DNA of 64,000 bases from Gigaspora rosea (lineage: Eukaryota > Glomeromycota > Glomeromycetes > Diversisporales > Gigasporaceae), in the NCBI GenBank assembly GCA_003550325.1, contig QKWP01000219.1, forward strand, positions 355,604-419,603, in the 5' to 3' direction. The position numbers and the translations under genes are program-made. Positions 57,337 through 64,000 of this stretch are shown here, piece after piece. Position 1 is the first letter of the stretch. The number at the start of each line of letters is the position of its first letter. The notes beneath the pieces were generated by a model. That model saw only the letters and a list, made by a program, of their open reading frames with translations. It made no database searches and was not told the DNA's origin.

Positions 57337-57966
57337 TTTACTGATTCAATAGAGTGTGTGCGAATGTTATATAAATATAATAACCTCTGATGCAATAAGT
57401 GCATAACGGATAAACTAAATATAGTACGTACGTGTGTACAGTAATAGTGCAGGAAATTTAAAAATTTCAATCCACTATATAAAATAAAGATCAGCTTACA
57501 CATAAAAGATAAGCTAAATTCAGTAGTGGCTTATTTTAAGTTTCAGCAACATGCACAGAATAGTTGATATTAAGTACGTACTTATTCTTTTTGGCGTATT
57601 ATTTCTATGCAAAAATTCTAGGCTCTTCACTCTATTGGGATAGATAATTTAAGAAATTTTGTTTCCAATGTGCTACTATTAATGCATTATCACTAGATAG
57701 AAAGATTGAGGTTTTTAAATGTCCTGCACACCATACATGCGTACGTACATTCTATCTAATTAATATCGTTTAGAAACTGGAAATAGAATTTTATCCAGTA
57801 ATTGTAAACCATTATTGTAGAATCCTGAGTTTCCCCCTAGATTTTGAAAAAATTGGCTACCACTTGTGAGTCATTTAACTGACATCATATATATCTATAC
57901 TGTAGGGTTTACTAATTTCCCTCTAGTTGCTTAGAAATCCTGCCCTGATTGGGCGAAACTGATTAC
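57337..57966. other. 5' flank of the BTB-BACK gene
   Basis: TATATAA-like sequence about 30-45 nt upstream of the ATG on the minus strand. Otherwise nothing recognised. Confidence 0.4.
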
Positions 57967-58118
57967 AAATTCTTCGACACCTAAAAAATTTGACAACAAT
58001 AATTTCAGCCGAATTCGATAAGTTATTATTTCGGTTTTACATGACATATATGATGTATACTAAGAACTCCGGACAAAATTATCGTCAGCAAATTTTTTTA
58101 GGTGTCACAGAATTTATG
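57967..58118. mobile_element. Short MITE (AATTCTTCGACACCTAAAAAA ends)
   Basis: AATTCTTCGACACCTAAAAA on the left pairs with AATTCTGTGACACCTAAAAA read from the right, with similarity for about 38 bp. No ORF. Confidence 0.7.
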
Positions 58119-58481
58119 GAAACAGCTTAAATAATCTTACAGGTCACTGCCGATTTTTGAAAAAAATTTCATACCGGATCTTATAAAAACGAAAAATAGC
58201 GTGGTCTATTTTGTCCAATCAGAGAAAACATTTTATATATCCAATTAGAGGCGGTGGTGAAAATTGAGGCAATGTTGTATCGATATTTAATCAATAGAAT
58301 ATTGACTTCATGTATTTGCTTATATATTATTATTTTGATCTAAACAATGATGTCTATATTAGAAAACATAGAAATGTTGTTGGTTAAAATTATTTTTAAT
58401 ATCCTTAACACTCAAATAAAAAACAATTATTTTTAATATGTAACAACAAATTTTAAAATGGGTTGTGACTGTGGTTGGACA

Positions 58482-58746
58482 TAGGGATGGTAAAAAAAAC
58501 GTGTTGACCTGTTTTTTAAACATTTTTTATTGATTTAAACCATTTTTTAAACATCGGCGCCTGAGCTAAAATTTTGTTTCCGCTGGTTAATTTTAATTGT
58601 CAGCCGAGAAAAATTTTTTAAAAAACGGTTCTCGAGTTTAATACTATAATTTGATTACGTTATAATGTACTAAACCATTCTACAACAGATTTAAATCAAA
58701 CAAACATGATTTTTAAGATCACGTTTTAAAACATTTGCCATCCCTA
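58482..58746. mobile_element. hAT-like MITE (TAGGGATGG ends)
   Basis: TAGGGATGGTAAAAAAAACG on the left and TAGGGATGGCAAATGTTTTA read from the right. The 8 bases flanking each side (GTTGGACA / GTTGTACG) are similar, as an aged 8-bp hAT target duplication. No ORF. Confidence 0.7.
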
Positions 58747-59136
58747 GTTGTACGCATTATTATTATAGAACTGAATGCCAATAAATTGTTTGTTGGTTCA
58801 ATGTTAGAAACACATTAATAAATTTAGTCGTCAAAACTTAAAATGGAGGGACAAAAAATTAGTTAAATTTGACAAAACGCGCCGTAATGAAAATTATGCG
58901 TTTGACTAATAAGTTTTCCACCTTATAAATTTTTTAGTAAACTTTTATAAATCATTGTTCTTGATTTGTCTTACAAATTCTTATTAACTCATTCAAAAAA
59001 ATCTCTGCTAGATTTTACCCGTTATGTAAACTTCATTACACTGAATTTTCTAATTATTTTCCTCAATTATTAGTGTACGTATTATACTGCATTATATTAA
59101 TTTGCGCTTTTAATAATAGTTATAATAGTTGTATAT
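58747..59136. other. Intergenic sequence
   Basis: AT-rich, nothing recognised. Confidence 0.4.
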
Positions 59137-60254
59137 TTTCCGGTGAGGAATCGGAAAATCGGCGGTCACAAGATCGGTTTCGTACAACCGGCAATGGGTC
59201 AATTTGGGTCGAAAGAGGCGTGTTAGATTTGCTGAGTGGCTAAGCAGAGTTGCGGGATAGTTTATAGAAACAATAATGTTTGTAGCAATTTAACGAATGT
59301 ATGGGTTTATTATGAATCGGTATATTTGTATTATTCAATAAAACGTTTATAGTATGTATGATTTATTAAAGCAAAGGTGGGAATTGTTATCCTTCCCAAA
59401 GGGCCAGCCGGCCTTTATTTATAATTATTTTTCAGCTATCTACATTCGGAAGAATCATTCCTATCACTACAATCTAATATTTACTTAATATCATAATTAT
59501 TATTATGATCTTTCATATTATTATTTTGTCACTCGACCCATAACTCCACAACTATGAAATACAATACATATATGGGATCTTGCCTCGCTGCTCACGTGGT
59601 CCCCCAGTATCGCTAAACCGGTCTTATATCTACCTCTTCTCTTTCGATTTCCGAGCTGTATAGTCGGCTATCGACGCGTCATCCGAGATAGCCATCCGGG
59701 CTATCGATCATTCCGTTACTCAATCTAAACCACCGAAACCTGTCCTCAGCGGTGGGTAGGCGGGGCGTGCAACTCCTATTTCCTTAAATAGCCATCTCCT
59801 ATGACTTCATCCTTACTCAACTCCACCATACAATCTCCCACGCAAAACCTCACTCTTACCTAACTCCCACTTTTCATAAGCTTCGTCACAATTACCTCAT
59901 ACTTACTCAACCCACATCAATAATTCCCACACAATACCTCATACAGTACTCACCTGACTCCCCTACTCCTCCATTTCAATACCAATACTTCATACCTGCC
60001 ACTCTTCGCTCTACGTCATGGCCCCGGTCCATGGTCTCGTGACAAATGGCTTCCCGTGACTTCGTTCATATCAATATTATTATGATTTTATCCCGATCAC
60101 TCTAATATTCCAGATCGGGTTTATCCTGCATATTCGTCAGATCTGTGATTTCCGAGGTATCTAGCCGGTAAGCCCCAAATTAAGGAGTACACGAGGTCAT
60201 GAGGCACATGTCTTCTGCAGGTCACATTTCCGGTCTCACACCGGTAAATTTTTG
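59137..60254. mobile_element. 1.1-kb GC-richer element (CCGGTGAG / CTCACACCGG ends)
   Basis: TTTTCCGGTGAGGAATCGGA on the left and TTTACCGGTGTGAGACCGGA read from the right are imperfect inverted repeats. The interior is G+C-rich for this window, contains AATAAAACG (59338) and a CTCATACTTACTCAAC-type degenerate repeat (59810-59990). No ORF. A solo LTR is an alternative, but TG...CA ends are not clear. Confidence 0.5.
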
Positions 60255-61486
60255 GTGCTTGTACACTTGTTATGGAATATCAATAACGATTTAAATATTA
60301 TAAGCATACATTATTTGACATTATTGGGCAAAATTGGTACTATCCGGCGATTATGATCATGATTTGTAGGAAGTTATTACAAAAAAAAAAATAATAATTT
60401 CATGATCATAAGAATTTATCGGATATTTAACAGTGCAAAATTCTCGTTCCCTAAAATTAAATTATTATGGATTATGGTTCATTGTTTAAATATTATCAAA
60501 TTACTTATTGAATATTAGAACGTAAGTATAAACTTAAGCATAAATTCTGACTATACTATTATGGTTCATTGTCTTTATTGATAAATTTTATTTTAATAAT
60601 TAGCTACAGATCTCAAAAATATTGATTATTAGCTTCTTTCAAATGCTTATAAGAAGGATTTTTCGGTATTATGCAAGTCAAATTAGTTTACCAACAAATT
60701 ATTAACCAATTACAGAATTAATTGTTAATTAGTAATATAGTCACATGTTACATATTATATAGGTGACGTAACGATTAATACGTTTCATAACAGAATTTTT
60801 TTCTTTGTTCTAAATGTCAAACTAGATAGCTACTCGACGTCATTGCGCAAAACCAGGAGCGGAACATTTAAACAAAATTATAAAAAATTTAATAAAGACA
60901 AGTAACTGTAATATGCATTGTCTAGTGAATATATGTAACAGATATAAAAAATAAAATCGTAAAAATGCAGGTTCGCTCAATTAACATCACTTTATTTCGA
61001 TGGTCATTCATGTTCAAAACTAAATTGCACTGAGGTCTTGAATAACGAATAGTTTGTATGCTCAAATCATATTTTCATAAAGTTTTTTATAAAGTTTTCT
61101 AAAGTTCCATACTTACCGGTAGCTCAATTAAACCATAAATTTGATTATCGGTTTGAAAGCCATAAACTGAAGATTTATGGTGGTTAATTAATCTTTTAAG
61201 TAATTCTAATTCGCTTTAGAACTTTTTGAACATAAAACCATTAAAATCAACTTTTTTTTAAAAAAAAAAATATCACAGCAAGAGATTCTGATAGTACTTC
61301 AACTGCAATATTAATTTTGCTGTCGGTTGTATTTATAACAATAAAAATTTTAAAGATTGTTCTTAATAAACTTCTAATGTCAATGGGACGATATTATCTT
61401 TATATATAAAAAAAAGAACAATTATCGTGTGATGCTATTATAAAAGAATCATCCATTATGATTGGTTAGTATCACATGCATGCGCT
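60255..61486. other. Intergenic sequence
   Basis: AT-rich; no gene or RNA recognised. Confidence 0.4.
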
Positions 61487-63187
61487 CCCTATAACAAATT
61501 GCAGCACGGAATGATACTGCAATGCACGAAAAAGTTTGGATATGTAACCACACGGACCTGCACGTAAATCTATACGAGACAATGTATGGGAAAACACGGT
61601 TACAGCACGTAATAAGGCACAGATTCCGTGCAACAGTGCACGTACTAACGTGCAATTTTATGTGTTTTCTCGTGCATTGTCTCGTGCATATTTACGTGCA
61701 GGTAACATATAATAGAATATATCCATACATATATAATATCGTATATGCATTATTTTATTAACTAAATTTTATAAATTTTTAAGTTTTATTAACTAAATTT
61801 TGTATTTTATTAATTAACTTTAATTATTTTATTAATTAAATTTTATAATACAAATACTTTAATTTAATAATTTACATGCCGAATAAGAAAATACTTCTAA
61901 TTACTAAAACTACCAACTTTAAAAATAACCCAGCAACTAATAATATTGAAAAAAACAAAGTAATAGTACCAAAATGAAAGGTTTAAAAAAAATTCGAAAT
62001 GACTACTCTAGAAATAACTCCAATAGGGACAACTCCGATTGTGGCAACTCCGATGGCAATAGCTCAAAGGAGATACTAAATGCAATAATATACAGAAAGT
62101 AATAAAAAATAAAAGAAAATAATTGTAAAAAAAATAAAGCTACGATACACCAAAAATGATAAAAAAAGCATACACCAAAAATGATAGTAATTCCAAAAGA
62201 GGAACTTCCAAGGCAATAACTCGAAAGGATGGTTTAAAAACAATGATAATAACTAAAAAAAAATTATATAAAAATTAATGAGTTGTAAAAAAAAAATTAT
62301 AAAAAAATAAAGAAAATAATAAAAATTACAAGAGTAAACAAAAAAAAAACAAATATTTATTTGCTTACAAATCAAATGTAATTTGTGCGCGTCAATGCAC
62401 GGAAATTATTATTGTCAAGTGCAAAAATAAAAAACAAAAAAAATCAACAAAATGAATGTTTTTGTGCGCGTCAATGCACGGAAATTATAATCATTAAGAG
62501 TCATAACGATTTTCGACCGTTTAGGATCTTAATGATCATCACATTAGTACATGAAATTATGATCGTAAAGGATCTTATCAATTGTGACAATTGTGATATC
62601 ATGCACAAAATTATGATCGTTAAGAGTCTTAAGATCATGATATTAATGCACTGAAATTATGATCGTTAAGGAATCTTAACGATTGTGATGATCATGACAT
62701 CATGCACAGAAATGATCGTTAAAATTGATCGTTAAGGAATCTTAACGATTGTGATGATCGTGGTGTCAGTGCACTGAAAGTTTGATCGTTAAGAATCTTA
62801 ACGATTGTGCACGTCAGAGCACGAAAATTATAATATCATTAAGAATCTTAACGATTGTGCACGTCAGTGTATGAAAATCATGATCGTTAAGAATCTTAAC
62901 GATTGTGCACGTCAGTGCACGAAAATTATGATCGTTAAGAATTTTAACGATTGTGCACGTTAGTGCACGGAAATTATGTGATCATTAAGATTAATACAAT
63001 ATAATACATGGATATAATACTATGCACGGTAGTGCACGGATTTCGATTTTTCGTGTGATAACGTGTATTAAATTTTTTGGATGATCATTTTCCGTGCAGT
63101 TTCCGTGCAGTGATTATGAAACCCGTGCTTACCCGCATACAATTTCGTATTTATACATACATCTCCGTGTATCGAGTTTTCATAGGG
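61487..63187. mobile_element. CACG-rich element with CCCTATRA-type ends and internal satellite
   Basis: The left end CCCTATAACAAATTGCAGCA and the right end, read in reverse, CCCTATGAAAACTCGATACA share the terminal CCCTAT-A-A and CACG-rich subterminal DNA. The pairing is weak. The right 135 bp recur inverted at 63862-64000. It contains the palindromic satellite at 62384-62990. Frames at 61449-61761 and 62385-62654 arise from the repeats. Confidence 0.55.
62384..62990 (+). repeat. ~57-bp satellite with two palindromes per unit
   Basis: Units combine ATCGTTAAGAATCTTAACGAT (10-bp arms around one base) with TGTGCACGTCAGTGCACG. At least eight units, best preserved at 62780-62970. GATCTTAACAAT-like relatives occur inside the Tigger element near 25040-25115. 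Confidence 0.85.
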
Positions 63188-63367
63188 GCTTCACTCATAG
63201 GTCCGGGATTCAGAATCTCTTGTACGTGCAGTTCTGAGTCCAACGTTGAGATCGGATCCTGGTGTGCATTTAGAGAGGGTGCGCACTTAGAGAGGGCGCA
63301 CTTAGGGAGGTTTGACTGTAAATAGTAAAAAAATATAAATATATAATAAAAATTATTCAGTAATTAT
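63188..63367. mobile_element. Solo right end of a pogo-type MITE
   Basis: GCACTTAGGGAGGTTTGACTG-TA (63298-63321), preceded by repeated GAGAGGGTGCGCACTTAGA phrases, matches the right end of the 27971-28148 family. No left end is visible. Confidence 0.55.
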
Positions 63368-63710
63368 AAATCAAACCAGTGGTGTTAAACACCAGTATGC
63401 AGTGTAACATGAAGATCAATATTAAAAAAAAATAAACAAAAAAAAATAAACAAAAGCTAAGGTTGATATATGTTAAGTAGAGCAATAGTTAGGGTTAGGG
63501 TGAGGCATAGTATATAGTAAAATTTCGCAAGGGGTTTTTTTTTTAAAAAAAAAGGTGGTTTCATAGATAAAATTTTGAGTTAGAAGGTATTTTTTTAAAA
63601 AAAAAGCAAAACAACAAAATTTTATGTTACACCTGATCTTTACGTTACACTGCATTTAAAAATTTGATTGGTGAAAATCATTGTGGTGTTGAGCTCCAGT
63701 GGTGTGATTT
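63368..63710. mobile_element. MITE carrying the TTAGGG-core module (AAATCAAACCAGTGG ends)
   Basis: Outer ends AAATCAAACCAGTGGTGTTA and AAATCACACCACTGGAGCTC (read in reverse). A second inner pair is ATGCAGTGTAACATGAAGATC / ATGCAGTGTAACGTAAAGATC. Inside is a well-preserved core module (63486-63580): GTTAGGGTTAGGGTGAGG, TATAGTAAAATTTCGCAAGG, AAAGGTGGTTTCATAG. Confidence 0.8.
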
Positions 63711-63861
63711 AGTAAACCCGAAATTATTTTATTAAAATCTTATAAATACTGTGCAATCTTATTCATATAAAATTTTGTCGTCATTTTGGAACAATCTCGC
63801 CTTTTATGGTCTTATTATCTCGACAACTTTGCATTAATGTACTCATTTCACGTTGTTACTA

Positions 63862-64000
63862 CCCTATGAAAACTCGATACACGGGAATGCATGTAAAAAT
63901 ACGAAATTGTATGCGGGTAAGCACGGGTTTCATAATCACTGCACGGAAACTGCACGGAAACTGATCATCCAAAAAATTTAATACACGTTATCACACGAAA
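63862..64000. mobile_element. Second CCCTATGAAAA element, truncated by the window end
   Basis: CCCTATGAAAACTCGATACA and the following ~135 bp are the inverted copy of 63187-63050 with few differences. The body extends beyond the window. Confidence 0.85.

Overview
The window looks like nuclear DNA of an arbuscular mycorrhizal fungus (Glomeromycotina). This is an inference from extreme A+T richness, short GT-AG introns of 70-160 nt, BTB-BACK-TLDc genes of the type greatly expanded in Rhizophagus and relatives, TTAGGG-type interstitial repeats, and a dense load of decayed DNA transposons. There are few host genes. Most of the sequence is nested inverted-repeat elements, minisatellites and transposase relics.

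Layout. 0.4-7.7 kb: MITEs, two of them nested in an older element, a near-perfect palindrome, and a long-inverted-repeat element. 8.1-12.4 kb: remains of a large multi-exon transposase with a DDE-like core. 12.8-21.3 kb: pogo-like MITE, A-rich and T-rich low-complexity blocks, minisatellites, a MITE carrying a 250-bp tandem array, and many copies of a shared TTAGGG-containing core module. 21.3-26.1 kb: a complete but dead pogo/Tigger transposon with TA target duplication. 26.1-31 kb: a SINE-like tRNA head, pogo-type MITEs, and direct repeats. 31.1-31.6 kb: an intact hypothetical gene. 33.1-33.5 kb: a Cys-rich coding relic. 34.7-36.2 kb: a BTB-BACK-TLDc gene with one frame break. 36.4-38.6 kb: pogo MITEs and a long-TIR element. 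39.6-43.0 kb: a micro-exon gene. 44-51 kb: repeats and MITEs. 51.5-57.3 kb: a BTB-BACK reading frame that runs into an RNF213-like C-terminal region. 57.9-64 kb: hAT-like and CACG-rich elements and a palindromic satellite.

The most unusual object is the minus-strand gene at 43028-39560. Exon 1 (86 nt) encodes a signal peptide. It is followed by 27 consecutive 3-nt exons, each flanked by a TAG-type acceptor and a GTAAGT-type donor, and a short last exon. Every micro-exon lies in the same phase. Joined, they read through without a stop and give a 58-residue secreted protein that is cysteine-rich after a Lys-Arg site, with ten cysteines. The intron plus 3-nt-exon units are homologous to one another, so the gene seems to have grown by tandem duplication roughly one codon at a time. 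One ~1-kb block of about eight units is itself duplicated.

Two other themes stand out. MITE families keep their core while both terminal inverted repeats change together (404-747 versus 51621-51967, and the TTAGGG-core module with several unrelated TIRs). The BTB-BACK gene at 57.3 kb has lost its TLDc domain and continues in frame into an RNF213-like segment. Several genes carry single-base frame breaks; these may be pseudogene decay or assembly errors, and I cannot separate the two from sequence alone.
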